Assembly: GCF_024139115.2 (NCBI RefSeq)
Contig: NC_085139.1
Span: forward strand, 256,869,679 to 256,933,678
DNA from: Armigeres subalbatus
Lineage: Eukaryota > Arthropoda > Insecta > Diptera > Culicidae
DNA: 64,000 nucleotides
Reading direction: 5' to 3'
Made by a program: the position numbers and the translations under genes. Below the pieces are notes generated by a model. That model saw only the letters and a program-made list of their open reading frames with translations. It made no database searches and was not told the origin of the DNA. Of the stretch, positions 21,540 through 32,064 are shown piece by piece; the stretch's first letter is position 1, and every line of letters begins with the position of its first letter.

Positions 21540-22798
21540 TGTGACTGCAGCAGTCGATTGTTGAGGATCTCCGGGATGTAAAAGTTTGTGATGACGTGCG
21601 TCTCAGTTGCCCATGCCACAGGCCGTGATGGCCATTTACCGTAAGGAATTAAGCACCGACGACACAAGCTCAATTGCTGAGTGGTCTTCCAACGTTTCTC
21701 CAGTGACAATTGCTTGAAACTGTTGCAATCTCTCAACTTGTGTCCATCCTTCTTGCACATTAAACACGGCTTCGGCTGGTATGCTGCAATAACGTTGAAT
21801 TCATCCTTCTTCACTGCACTATCAGTTTTTAGATCTACTTCTGTAGAAAGCGCGTTAACGAACCCTTTTTCTTTTCCCTTAAACTTCTCCAGCCGTTTCA
21901 CCGGCGTAACATTGCTGGCTGCAGATACTATCGAATTCATATAAGCGCCGAACGCTCGCAAATCCACCACAGGAATCTGTCGTTGGTATATTGCCCAGTC
22001 TAGTTTAATACTAGCCGGAAGCTTGTCCACCAGTTCTTGCAGCAAAGACGGGTTTGATAGGTGAGTAATCATTCCCATACTCTGCAGCTGACTACAAAGG
22101 TTCTGCACAACTAGTCCGAAGCTGATGAGGCTCTCCAACTTGTCCGCTTTCGGCGCCGGCGTTGAGTAGACTTTGCTCATTAGGCACTTCACTATTAGTT
22201 CCGGGCGTCCGTACAGTGTCTCCAAGGTGGTCATGATCTGTGGCACAGAAGACGGATGGTACAGATTTCCACGAACTGTCTCCTTCGCATTCCCCTTCAA
22301 GCAGAGCTGAAGTCTCATAAGATTCTCGTCGTCTGTATACCCACTCATACGAGTTGAGTTGTAATAACTGCTTACGAACAACGGCCAATCTGGGGGATCG
22401 CCGAAGAATTCAGGTAGCTTCTTGGGTACGACGTGCCTTGCGGCGATTTGTTGTAAGACGATTGGATTGTACACTTGGGAAACTGCCGGTGTAACAACAG
22501 GATTTGGAACACTCGGTACACTCGCGACGAATGGGTAGGACGATACACTGGTCGGGAAAGCAGATTGCTGGACATGAGGAGCACTTGCGATGAACGAGTT
22601 CGCATCACTTCTTCCACTCGCGACGAAAGGATTCGGAGCGCTTAGTCCAATTTGGTGACACGAATTGCTGGCGGAAACCACAGGCACGTTACTTAAAGAG
22701 TAGTTAGAAACTTCAGTTTGACTATATGGCGAATAGTTTGACGGGTTCCTGTGTAACTTTGAACTGGAACTCTGAGTATTGAGGAATATTCTGCTCAA
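21500..22798 (-). CDS. BEL/Pao gag protein (main open frame, broken at both ends)
   Basis: A 432-codon minus-strand frame, the longest real coding frame in the window. Residues 1-130 are low-complexity, rich in S, N, P and V with FVAS repeats. Residues about 130-330 match the Pao/BEL gag domain (DUF1759 type): KLPEFFGDPPDWPLFVSSY, NLMRLQLCLKGNAKETV, LETLYGRPELIV, LQELVDKLPASIKLDW. Residues 345-358 form a CCHC zinc knuckle, C-x2-C-x4-H-x4-C, for RNA binding. The last about 50 residues run in a shifted frame, so the second Cys/His cluster is lost. Gag forms the particle shell. The start shown is simply the first ATG after a stop; the true N-terminus lies in the next entry. Confidence 0.85.
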   Translation of the reverse strand: MSRIFLNTQSSSSKLHRNPSNYSPYSQTEVSNYSLSNVPVVSASNSCHQIGLSAPNPFVASGRSDANSFIASAPHVQQSAFPTSVSSYPFVASVPSVPNPVVTPAVSQVYNPIVLQQIAARHVVPKKLPEFFGDPPDWPLFVSSYYNSTRMSGYTDDENLMRLQLCLKGNAKETVRGNLYHPSSVPQIMTTLETLYGRPELIVKCLMSKVYSTPAPKADKLESLISFGLVVQNLCSQLQSMGMITHLSNPSLLQELVDKLPASIKLDWAIYQRQIPVVDLRAFGAYMNSIVSAASNVTPVKRLEKFKGKEKGFVNALSTEVDLKTDSAVKKDEFNVIAAYQPKPCLMCKKDGHKLRDCNSFKQLSLEKRWKTTQQLSLCRRCLIPYGKWPSRPVAWATETHVITNFYIPEILNNRLLQSQCQRKVGILQQRQ

Positions 22799-22913
22799 TG
22801 AAACTGACCCTAGCTTGAGTTCCTACTGGACAGCTGTGCGAGATTTTAGCTTGTCTACCTAATTCTAGTAACGGGACCTGCAGGTTTGACAAACCTGCAC
22901 GTGTGGTATTACT

Positions 22914-23177
22914 TCAACTAGTATTTGCTGCTACTGACGCTCTGTTTCTTCCTAAAGCTAGACTTTGATCGAACTGGCTGGAGATACGCTTCATGTTAGA
23001 TAACTGTTGCTGTAATTCCTGTACCTCTCGCTCTAGAGCTGCTTTATACCTATGGCCGATATCCTGTGGAGAAATATTCATGTTCACCGGCGGTTGAACT
23101 TGTTGGGAGGCCATCGGAGGGGAGACGTCGTTTGCCGTGCAAATGTTGCTGGTTTGAGCAATCTGCTGCTGACGCAC
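22914..23177 (-). pseudogene. BEL/Pao gag N-terminal segment
   Basis: An 87-codon frame with AALEREVQELQQQLSNMKR, a short coiled coil typical of the gag N-terminus in this clade, preceded by Q/P-rich sequence. It ends in a stop at 22914, and the main gag frame starts 115 bp further on in another frame, so gag is interrupted by at least one frameshift or small deletion. Confidence 0.55.
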
Positions 23178-24330
23178 CGGGGAAACAGCGCACAGTAATT
23201 TCGCGATGGCAAAAACCCAAAAAAAAAATCTGGTTTCACAATTATTTCATATTTCCCGACTTCTATAATACTTCGAGAATCATTAGAAAAAAAAAATTCA
23301 AAAATTAAATTACCAGGATTTTTCTAAGCTGAGGTGTTTTGATGTGTTTTTTCTTGTCCCATAGAAAATGTATGGAAATTAATAATAAAATTCAATTTGA
23401 TTTTTAACTAGGAAGAAAAGGGCTGAAATGGTCGTTCACTATATCATTTTGTAGCATTTTTTGCCTAGTTTTAGGATATCATAATGACGACTTGCGCAAA
23501 TCTGCGCCCGGTCATTGGATTGGATGTTTAGCCGTTTCTAAAACTAAGTTTTACTGAAAGGTTTTCATTTTACACCAGAACCTATTTTCCGTTAGAAGTG
23601 TTGTGGTATACAAACTCAAATACAATTCGACTCAGCTCGAGTAGTTGAATCGGTCTGATCGTGTGTTTTTCATAATAACGAAAAATGGGCTTTAATATGA
23701 TGAATCTGTACCAAATTCATACAGTCTAATTTACTTTAGAAGATCATTCTTGTCAATAAATCATATTTCTGGAGAACAATTGGGTTCCATGTTATCTTCC
23801 CACTTTGCATAGCTCGACAAACATCGAAGCGATAAATGAATTGGCCTTTGAAAAAAATTGATGTCATGTTCATCAAACTATTTCATTTATAACGCGACGC
23901 AGAGAATACACTATTTGAACACATACCCAAGCTAATTCAGCAAAATGTAGTCATGTAACTACTGTTCCGATGTTGCATTTTATTATAGCACCCAAATGGG
24001 TTGCATAATGATTTTATTTAACTCATTTGAGTTGCACAATGCCCATAAAAGCACCCATTTCATTGGTATGGAAAAGTAGGCCGTTTTATCACTCAAACAG
24101 GAACTGTAGCCAAGTAGCCATTTTTGCATTCGTATATCATAAGGCTAACACGATGATACTTTTATGCCCAGGGAAGTCGAGACAATTTCCAATCCGAAAA
24201 TTGCCTAAACCGGCACCTCAGCATGGTCTTGCTTTGTAGCCGGGCGTCTTACCGCACGGTTAAGGAGGGCCCCTAAACATTTTTTGCATAGTGATGCTAT
24301 TATTTCGCAATTATTCATGATTTTTTTGGC
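23178..24330. other. AT-rich non-coding sequence
   Basis: No gene found. It might include the 5' leader and LTR of the BEL/Pao element, but no TG...CA ends were recognised. Confidence 0.35.
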
Positions 24331-24334
24331 TTAA

Positions 24335-24430
24335 CCCTTAAATTCGCGATGTCGTTTGAAAACAACAAACCGAAAACACGTTCAATGTGAATGAATATAA
24401 TGGTTAAAAATCGCTTTACGTTCATAAGGG
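24335..24430. mobile_element. 96-bp TTAA-flanked mini-element
   Basis: TTAA at 24331-24334 and at 24431-24434 enclose 96 bp that start CCCTTAAATTCGC and end (inverse complement) CCCTTATGAACG. The TTAA target and CCCTTA terminus are shared with the 7.3 kb element at 28702-35978. Too short to code. Confidence 0.45.
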
Positions 24431-24469
24431 TTAAATGCAAGTGATCCTCATCAATATCATAGTAATGCA

Positions 24470-25022
24470 CAGAAGAAGGGGTGAGAAGTGAGATGATAAT
24501 TGGAAAGTGAGTAGCGAAATGTCTAGAAGTGAAGGAAGAAGGAGGATAAAAGAAAAAAGAAGAAAGAAGGGAGAATGAAGAAGGAAGAAGATATAAGGAA
24601 GAAGATAGAAGAAAGAGGAAGAAGGCAGTAAGAGAATGACAGAAGGAAGAAGAGAAAAAATAAGAAAGAAGATGAAAGAAGGAAAATAAAGGTGAAGGAA
24701 GGAAAACTGGAGAAGGGTAGAGGAAGTAGAAATAAGATAGAAGAAAGAAGAAAGAAAGATGAAGAAAGTATATGATGGAAGAAGGGAAGAAGGAAGCGAC
24801 AGAGAAATGAAAGAAGAAGGAAGGAAAAAAGGAGGAGGGAAAAGAAAGAAAAAGAAGAAGGAAGATAAAAAAAACGGAAGAAAAAAAAAAAGGAAATTCG
24901 AAAAAGGAAAAGGAAGATGGAGAAAAAAAAGGAAGGAGGAAAAAGAGAGAAGAAGGAGTAATAAATAGAGAAAGAGGTAGAAGGAATAAGGAAGAAGAAA
25001 GAAGAATGATGATGGATAAAAA
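24470..25022. repeat. GAAGGA/GAAAG polypurine tract
   Basis: About 550 bp almost wholly A and G on the plus strand (GAAGAAGGAAGA-type). The 223-codon minus frame (S, F, L, P only) and the K/R/E-rich plus frame are composition artefacts. Confidence 0.9.
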
Positions 25023-25054
25023 GAGATCGAGGTGATAAGGAACAATATCACAAT

Positions 25055-25255
25055 TTTTAATTCATCTTTTTCACTCCTCACTTCGTTCTTCTCACTCTTC
25101 ACTTTTCATTTTTCACTTCTCACTTCTCACTTGTTACTTCACTTCTCACTTCCAATTCCTTATGAGATGTGAAAAATGTCTCATTCCTCATTTCTCGCTT
25201 TACACTTTATGTAATTCTCACTACATGCTTTCCATTACTCACTTTTCTTTGCTCA
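25055..25255. repeat. Pyrimidine-rich CACTTCT repeat
   Basis: Repeated TTCACTTCTCACTTCTCACTT motifs, C/T-rich on the plus strand. Its complement, GAAGTGAGAAGTGA, also occurs at the left border of the purine tract (24478-24495 and 24528), so the two blocks can pair as a foldback. Confidence 0.8.
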
Positions 25256-25879
25256 CAATCTAAGATATGTTTTTCAATCATTCGGCCAAACGACATTTGA
25301 CCAAATGACTTGTTCGGCCAAAAGACATTCGGACAAACGGCCCGACACCTCATGTATATTCGTCCATTTGTCCAACAAAGGAGGAACTTATCGAGATTTA
25401 TAGGTTCGAAATAAAACCTGAAAGGCAGGGATAGCACATTATCCAATTTGTCAGCTATGTCAATATGGCGTATCGCTATTGGAAGTGAGCGCCATTGTTT
25501 GACTAACATCTTCTCCCCCAACACGGGTCAGCTTTTCGAATGAAATGCACCCCCGAATTGGGATTCGTTCTACCAACCTCAAGTGGTTCTATAAGCCCCT
25601 TTGGTGAAGAACTTTCGGCTTGTTCGAAAAATTGCCGATAACAGATGCTCCGAATCTTTTTTTTTTCTATATCACAGAAGCGATACAGATCATTTTGAAG
25701 TTTCCCTATAAGCTTCAAATGATATCGGCTCGGACAATGACCTGTAATGAGACCCGTATCAGTGCTTAGGTCTCTTTAAGATAATTCTAAAATGTTGCGA
25801 TTCATGGAAACATTTGGAGTGATAAAGCGTTTCGATTGCCTGGCATTGGTTGTGTTTCTAAAATTGGTTTCTATTTTCA
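25256..25879. other. Non-coding sequence with TTCGGCCAAA motifs
   Basis: 25275-25350 has four variants of TTCGGCCAAACGACATT, a short clustered repeat. The remainder has no recognised gene; minus frames at 25207-25524 and 25503-25718 are not convincing. Confidence 0.4.
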
Positions 25880-26690
25880 TAGATTCCAGCTTCATACTAA
25901 GAGAAGAAGTTGGCAAGCTGCAAAAAGGTTCCGGTCCTGTGAGCGACTTGATGATCCGAGTCCCGCCACCATATCGACTTTTCCGTTACCACCTATTCCA
26001 CAGTGTCCTGGAACCCAATATAGATTGACTTGGTTGCGACAAGACAGTTTTTGTAGGGACTGAATGCATTCCCAAACTTGTTTTGAAGTGCATGTTGCCG
26101 ACTTTAGAGCAAAAAAAGCGGCTTGGCCGTCGGACATTATGCATATGCATATATTTGAGTATCTGTAATTTTTATGCAAACATACATATTACAGAACACT
26201 CTAGAATTGCGTGAACTTCCGCTTGGAATACGGATGGCCAACTTCCCATGGAAATCGATATGTCTATCTCAGGGCCAGTAACTCCTGCTCCCACTTGGTT
26301 GTTCAGTTTTGAACCGTCAGTATAAAACGTAATTGATCCTGAGCGAAGTTTCGGTCCTCCATTTAACCATGTACTGTGCCCAGGATCAATTACTTTGAAC
26401 AGTCGATTGAAATTGTACTTTTTCTGCACCAGTCTTCATTATTTAGTACTAGGGAGTTTATACTGAAGTTTTTTTGGAATGCTAAGATGACCCTTAAGGT
26501 CACCTCCTAAGAGGTTTTCAGATCTTCTGATCATCAAAGCACTCTTTTCAACTTCTAATTGTATAATTTGATGCAGAGGAATTATGTACAGTAAAGCATT
26601 TAGTGCACTTGATGGTGTACTGCTCATTGCACCTGTAATTGAGATGGTCACTAATCGTTCAAGTTTTTCGAGCCTCATCTGAAAATTTGG
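25880..26690 (-). pseudogene. LINE remnant: RT C-terminus plus RNase H domain (I/Loa type)
   Basis: Minus-strand reading starts with LEKLERLVTISITGAM and LNALLYIIPLHQIIQLE, the region after the RT in RNase H-bearing LINEs. The RNase H domain follows: ITFYTDGSKLNNQVGAGV carries the first catalytic Asp, FQAEVHAILEC the catalytic Glu, then after a frameshift near 26175 ICIMSDGQAAFFALKSA the next Asp, and NLYWVPGHCGIGGNGKVDM the final block, with N-x-K-x-D in place of NExAD. The domain removes the RNA template during DNA synthesis in I- and Loa-type elements. Two frameshifts and substitutions make it inactive. The clade within RNase H LINEs is not settled. Confidence 0.82.
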
Positions 26691-26695
26691 CTTAC

Positions 26696-26790
26696 AAACC
26701 TAATAACCGTGGGAAAACTCAATGAACATTAAGCTGCGAGGCGACAATGTTTTAGTGAGAGATGTAATGCCATTAAGAAGAAGACCTGGA
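26696..26790 (+). mobile_element. Feilai-like SINE, 3' fragment
   Basis: ACATTAAGCTGCGAGGCGACA...GATGTAATGCCATTAAGAAGAAG matches the 3' parts at 37425-37535 and 48480-48600. It is 5'-truncated and ends in an AAGAAG-type tail. Immediately abuts the LINE RNase H remnant. Confidence 0.6.
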
Positions 26791-27499
26791 GGAATTTCTG
26801 AGAGAAAATTCCCATATCCAATCTTTCGGATTCCGAAATAACTTACTAATATCAACACGCAATTTGTATGAAAATCACGACTTGCTCCGACGTTTTGAGG
26901 TCCACAAAGGTCATTTTTGGTCCGATCGGAGGTCATCTCAAACAAATCTTGATGGACGGGAAAATTTGTGAGTCCCCAAATTGTTAAAATCGGTTCACTA
27001 ACGGCTGAGATATAGCGATTTTAAAATAAAGTCTTTCGTTCGTAAGTAAAACCTATCACGGTCGGATGAGTGTTATTGGTTTCTTGTTTGCCTAGTGGTC
27101 TAATCCCGCCTTAAGGCTAATCGAAGAATAAATGGACAGACACTTTAAATCTTTTCATTTTATGATTTTTTGATGATCATATGAAAAAACACATGGGAAT
27201 GGGACTGATATGAGAAATGGACGAAAAATATAGTCAAACATATATATTATTTTATTAATACCTAAAAAACATCCATAAGTTTTCTCATTCTAAAAAGCAT
27301 TATTTTATGCTTTATTTTATACCCCTTTAAAGCTATGTCCATTTAGAATCCGGAATCATTTATAGTATTGCAGCGGTACGGAAAATGACCGCTGCAAGAA
27401 TTCTTTTACAGCGGTTTGTCTACCTAGGCGCCCACTTGCTGTGGTATAAATTTTACGAAGTTTCGTGCAGCGTGTCAAAAATTATTCCAGATGGTAGCC
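26791..27499. other. AT-rich sequence upstream of the ITmD37E remnant
   Basis: No gene. The part closest to 27500 (from about 27360) may be the 5' portion of the mariner-like element, but its terminal repeat was not found. Confidence 0.35.
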
Positions 27500-28690
27500 G
27501 AAAGGAGAGAAAAAAGTCTGCACACCCACGTTGATAATCCTGCTCATCGACGATAAAGCCTACGTCAAAATGGATTTCGGACAGCTTCCTAGCCAAAAAT
27601 TCTACATGGTGACGGCACGAGGAGTAGGGTAAAATGCCCAATAGTGGACCCCTAGTAGTGAAATTTTGCTCTTCCTGGTATAAGGAGTGCAAATTTTCAA
27701 AATATTAATTCTGCGTGATATCTAATATCAAGGTCTGCATCTCCTCTTCACGATACATACATGAAACACTCAAATACTCGACGTTATTCGTTGAAATTAA
27801 CATTTTAAAGTCTGACTGAATTCGCCCTATAGTAGACCCCCTGGGGGTCCATAATAGGAAATTGCTTCCCTATAGTCGACACTCCATTTGATTTTTATGT
27901 TCCGTTTCGGAACGTTCTTCTTCCTATTATGAACCCCCCAAAATATTCCTATAATGGACACTCTCGTGTTTATGTTTTATAGAATTGTAAAAAATCATCT
28001 AATTTTAGTTTCCATAGCATTTCCAATTCATGTAATCGAATCACAGGACTGTAAGGTAGGTTCTCCTGATGAAACTTCATAGCAAAATGTTTACAATGTT
28101 CTGTAATAATGCAAAATGGCTGGAGGTTCCACTATTGGTTGGGGTCCACTATTAGGCACTTTACCCTAGTTTCTGCGAAGTTTAAGTTTGATTTTGGACA
28201 AACTTGCAAAAAACGGATGATTTTGGTAAGGGATATACAACTGTGGGGCAAAGACCTAAGTGTTTGTGACGAAAAAGACGATGGACTCGAATCTGTACAA
28301 GGAGGAATGTCTCAAAAACCGCGGTCGAAACCGCGGTCGACCTTCCATAAAGGCCATAAAGGTCCCGTGAAGTTTTGGCCATATTTGGCGAGTTGCCACT
28401 TCAGCCGGGAAGTCATCCAGTGGTACCGCGATAATAACGAAAATTTTATCGATAAAAACATAAATCCACGCAACTGTCCACAGCTTCGGCCCATCGAGAC
28501 ATTTTGGGCAGTAATGAAGCGGAAGCTTAAGAAAAGTGGAAAAACAGCTCGGGTCGCGACTCAGATGAACAAAATGTGGAACAAATGTGCCAAGGAAGTT
28601 GACTCCGGAGGTGTGCAACTTTTGATGAGAGGAATAAAGAAGAAGGTGCGAATTTTCACTCGAAACAAGAAGAAATTTTTGTATCAATAA
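27500..28690 (+). pseudogene. Tc1/mariner transposase, ITmD37E type, split by a MITE
   Basis: Plus-strand reading LIILLIDDKAYVKMDFGQLP (27530-27590) holds the first catalytic Asp of the DDE domain, followed by QKFYMVTARG. The frame is then broken at a GTA codon by a 540-bp insertion and resumes exactly in frame as VSAKFKFDFGQTCKKRM. Frames then alternate (the expected FVTKKTMDSNLYKEECL lies in another frame at 28265-28315). GHKGPVKFWPYLASCHFSRE has Y where the second catalytic D is expected. NFIDKNINPRNCPQLRPIE ends with the catalytic E, and the spacing from WPY fits a D37E type. The C-terminus runs to a stop at 28690. The N-terminal DNA-binding part is missing. The lost Asp, frameshifts and insertion make it inactive. 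Confidence 0.82.
27627..28166. mobile_element. 540-bp MITE with TA target duplication, inside transposase
   Basis: Terminal inverted repeats start GGGTAAAATGCCCAATAG on the left and GGGTAAAGTGCCTAATAG on the right and continue to GTGGACCCC (26 bp, two mismatches). TA flanks are at 27625-27626 and 28167-28168. Removing it with one TA restores the transposase frame. The interior has extra CCTATAGT/ACTATAGG and GGGGGTCC motifs forming smaller inverted pairs. No coding capacity. Confidence 0.85.
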
Positions 28691-30029
28691 TTTTTGCTTA
28701 ACCCTTATGCGGCCGACGGGGTACCCATGTTCCTTTTTCGAATTCATGTGGTTATATTTCAATGAATTTTTATAGCTGAAAGCTGAAACTCGGTGACATC
28801 TAAGAACTCCATAAAATGTAGCATCTGTGAGAAAATCACGTTGATACAGTGAGGAGGGACGTGGGGAGGGGCATCTGATTTTTTTACCACGTGGATGGCC
28901 GACAGGGTACCCGTGTTCCCATAAATTGATATTCTCATAACTTTAACAATTTTCAACCGATTTAGATAATTTTGACAGTTTTGGAAACAGAAACTCATAT
29001 ACTTTTTGTCAAGGTTTACAGCTTTTGTCATGGTTATACATGAAATCTTTGAAGTAAGGCTTAAGAGTCTACACACGTAACCGAAGGACTTTCAACCAGT
29101 TTTTAGAATAGTCGGTTTTCACAGTATATATTCTGGGTCTCCAAAAATCCCTGGAGTAAGGCCTAAGTCATCCAAAAAATCCCTGGAATAAGATCTTATG
29201 GTCTGCTAACGTAAACAAAGGTTTATCGTGTAAATTCAAAAACGAATTCACAGTATATGTTCCGGGTCATCCAATGACCTTTTCTTAAAACATGTTTGCA
29301 TTCCAAGTAGTTCTTGTTGCTGTCATTGATTCCAAGTAGTCTACAAACTCCATACAGCCAAGGTCTTCGGATCAATCTCCATAATGGAGGCAGTTAACGA
29401 AGAATAAACCAGTTGCGTGACCCCTTTTTGGTATATGTTTGTATTCAAAGTAGTTCTTGTTGTTGTCGTGGGCTCCAGGTAGTCTACGAACTCCATAGAG
29501 TCAAGATCTGTGGATCAACCTCAGTAACGGAGGCAGTTATTGAAGAATAAACAAGCTGTGTGACCCCTTCTTGATATATATATCTGTTTTTCATGTAGTT
29601 CTTGTTGTTGTCGTGAGTTCAAGGTAGTCTACGAACTCCATACAGTCAAGGTCTTCGGATCAATCTCCGTGATGGAGGCAGTTATCGAAGAATAAACAAG
29701 TTGCATGACCCCTTTTGGTATATGCTTGTATTCAAAGTAGTTCTTGTTGTTGTCGTGGGCTCCAGGTAGTCTACGAACTCCATAGAGTCAAGATCTGTTG
29801 ATCAACCTCAGCAACGGAGGCAGTTATTAAAGAATAAACAAGTTGTGTGACTCCTTCTTGGTATTTGTTTGAATTCCAAGTAATTCTTGTTGTTGTCATT
29901 GGTTCCAGGTAGTCTACAAACTCCGTATGGATTGTGGATCAACCTCCGTAATGGAGACGGTTAATGAAGAATAAACAAGCTGTGTGACCCCTTCTTGATA
30001 TATATATCTGTTTTTCATGTAGTACTTGT

Positions 30030-30621
30030 TGTCCGATCACGGACAGTCGAATGATGAGGCCAATCCTTCGGTTGAGGATTCCTGCTGAACGGCCAATTCC
30101 TCTTCGGAATGCCACGGATGATCGGCCGATTCCTTCTCGGTGAAGGAATGCCTGGTGTGTCGATAGCTCAGACTGGAGGGTTAATTAACTCATAGCTCTG
30201 AAAAGAGCTGATTGGTTTGGCTGCTTTCGGGGAATGAAAACTTCTTCGCTTTTTTCTTTGACCGGTTTATTGCCGTACAATGACTAAATACTGAATGAAG
30301 AAGAGATACATTGTGCACATTTCTTATATAGTCTAATAGTATACAATGACAATGTAAAATGTTTCTTTTAAGTATATGGGGGCGTGGCTTCGATGAGAAA
30401 ATTCTCGCTGTTGATGCGGTGATGCAATGATCATTGATGATGATGACGGTGACTGTACACGATAGAGAGCTCTTGCTTTGCGTAACTTTTAGCAGGTAGC
30501 AGTGCATGTTTTGTTGGTTGGAAGAATGAAATTTTTGGGAATGGAACAACACCACATCAAAGAAGATGATGTTAACAAAATGGAAGGAATATTTGATTTT
30601 CGTTCGCTTCATGCGCGAACA
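30030..30621. mobile_element. Solo LTR, 592 bp, with 5-bp target duplication
   Basis: Begins TGTCCGATCACGG and ends GCGCGAACA (TG...CA termini). CTTGT flanks it on both sides (30025-30029 and 30622-30626), and the repeat unit of array A continues across the flanks. This is what recombination between two LTRs of an LTR retrotransposon leaves behind. The minus frame of 140 codons inside (30190-30612) is not a recognised protein. Family not determined. Confidence 0.75.
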
Positions 30622-31551
30622 CTTGTTGTTGTCGTGAGTTCCAGGTAGTCTATGAATTCCACACAGTCAAGGTCTTCGAATCAATCTCCGTAATGAGTTA
30701 TCGAAAAATAAACAAGTTGTGTGACCCCTTCTTGGCATATGTTTGTGTTCCAAGTAGTTCTGGTTGTTGTCGCGGGCTCTAGGTAATCTACGAACTTCAT
30801 AGATTCAAGGTCGGTGGATCAACCTCCGTAATGGAGGTAGTTATTGAAGAATAAACATGTTTTGTGACCCCTTCTTGACATATGTTTGTTTTTCATGCAG
30901 TTCTTGCTGTTGTCGTGAGTTCCGGATAGTCTACGAATTCCATACAGTCAAGGTCTTCGGAACAATCTCCTTAATGGAGGCAGTTATCGATGAATAAACA
31001 AGTTGTCACCCCTTCTTGGTATTTGTGTGTATTCCAAGTAGTTCTTGTTGTTATCGAAGACTCCAGGTAGTCGACGAACTCCATTGAGTCAAGGTCTGGG
31101 GATCGACCTCGGTAATGGAGGCAGCGTTTGAAGAATAAACAAGTTTTGTGACCCCTTCTTGATATATGTTTGTATTCCAAGTAGTTCTTGTTGTTGTCGT
31201 TGGCTCCAGGTAGTCTACGAACTCCATAGAGTCAAGGTCGGTGGATCGATCTCCGTAATGGAGGCAGTTATTGAAAAATAAACAAGTTGTGTGACCCCTT
31301 CTTGGTATATGTTTGTTTTTCATGTAGTTCTTGTTGTTGTCGTGAGTTCCAGGTAGTCTACGAACTCCATACACTCAAGATCTTCGGATCAGTTATCGAA
31401 GAATAAACAAGTTGCGTGACCCCTTCTTGGTATATGTGTGTATTCCAAGTAGTTCTTGTTGTTGTCGAGGACTCCAGGTAGTCTACGAACTCCATAGAGT
31501 CAAGGTCGGTGGATCAACCTCCGTAACGGATGCAGTTATTGAAGAACAACT

Positions 31552-32064
31552 GGGAGGGACGGAAGGTAGCGGTTTTCCTCCAATACCTTTTCCGAACTTA
31601 ATCTATCACAACATGAGATAGCATATGCATAATCGAGTTTCAGACATAGTAATTAATTTACACTCCGGGTGGCCCAATACCCGGAACATAGGCAATTAAC
31701 TTTGAATGTACTGAACTCGAAAGGCGATCTCTCTTCGCTTATGTGGTCGGGTTGGGATCTGACGACCAACTGGCACAATCTCACACAACCCTACTTCATC
31801 GAGCGCCGTTGGTGATGAAGCAAGTGTGCAGGTGCCAGATAATACTAAATACTCATCCTACTTGGTTGGCATTATACAAAAACATATATGAGAGAGTTAG
31901 GTCTGAGAATATATTACGAGAGTTCGGCTACATGCCCGGTGCTGTGAATTTGGTTTCATCAGTACCCGCTAAGATGCGGAGGACGACGAAGTTCCTTCGT
32001 AGCTTAGTAGGGAAAACACCTGTCTAGCGTACTGGTTTCGTGGGATCAAACCCCACCGAAGTTC
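31552..32064. mobile_element. About 510-bp insertion in array A ending in a tRNA-like sequence
   Basis: The repeat unit is left at about 31550 (GAAGAACAAC) and resumes at about 32066 (GATCTCCGTAATGGAGG). The inserted DNA has a 94-codon plus frame (31743-32027) that is not recognised. No TSD was confirmed. Confidence 0.45.
31995..32061 (+). pseudogene. tRNA-like sequence (alanine AGC-like), probably pseudogene or SINE head
   Basis: TAGCTTAGTAGG is a full match to the Pol III A box. GGATCAAACCC stands in for the B box within a T arm GTGGG/CCCAC around a 7-base loop. An anticodon-like arm CCTGT-CTAGCGT-ACTGG would place AGC in the anticodon position, with one mismatch. CTTCG/CGAAG can pair as part of the acceptor stem, but the D arm is degraded. 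A related sequence lies at 49708-49773 on the other strand, so this is likely a dispersed tRNA-derived repeat. Confidence 0.5.

Larger units (their letters stand above)
19681..23177 (-). mobile_element. Broken BEL/Pao LTR retrotransposon (internal region)
   Basis: Minus-strand order matches the BEL/Pao clade: gag N-terminus, gag body with a zinc knuckle, aspartic protease region, RT, and a downstream RT-connection/peptidase-like region. The pieces are collinear but separated by stops, frameshifts and deletions, and integrase was not seen. No flanking LTR pair was identified; the right side fades into AT-rich DNA at about 23180 and the left side into an RTE fragment. In BEL/Pao elements gag-pol is normally one polyprotein that assembles cytoplasmic particles and copies the RNA. 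The copy is dead. Sub-parts are listed separately. Confidence 0.85.

Noticed and set aside
24431..25102. 223-codon minus frame rich in S, F, L and P (looks like a membrane protein)
   Set aside because: Direct translation of a polypurine tract; no domain and no codon variety.
28109..28690. Intact 193-codon protein gene
   Set aside because: It is the 3' part of a Tc1/mariner transposase pseudogene; its first residues come from the inserted MITE and the frame differs from the expected one in its middle part.
30971..31374. Minus frames of 69 and 107 codons with internal repeats (RGHTTCLFFNN...)
   Set aside because: Translation of tandem array A; the peptide repeats follow the DNA period.
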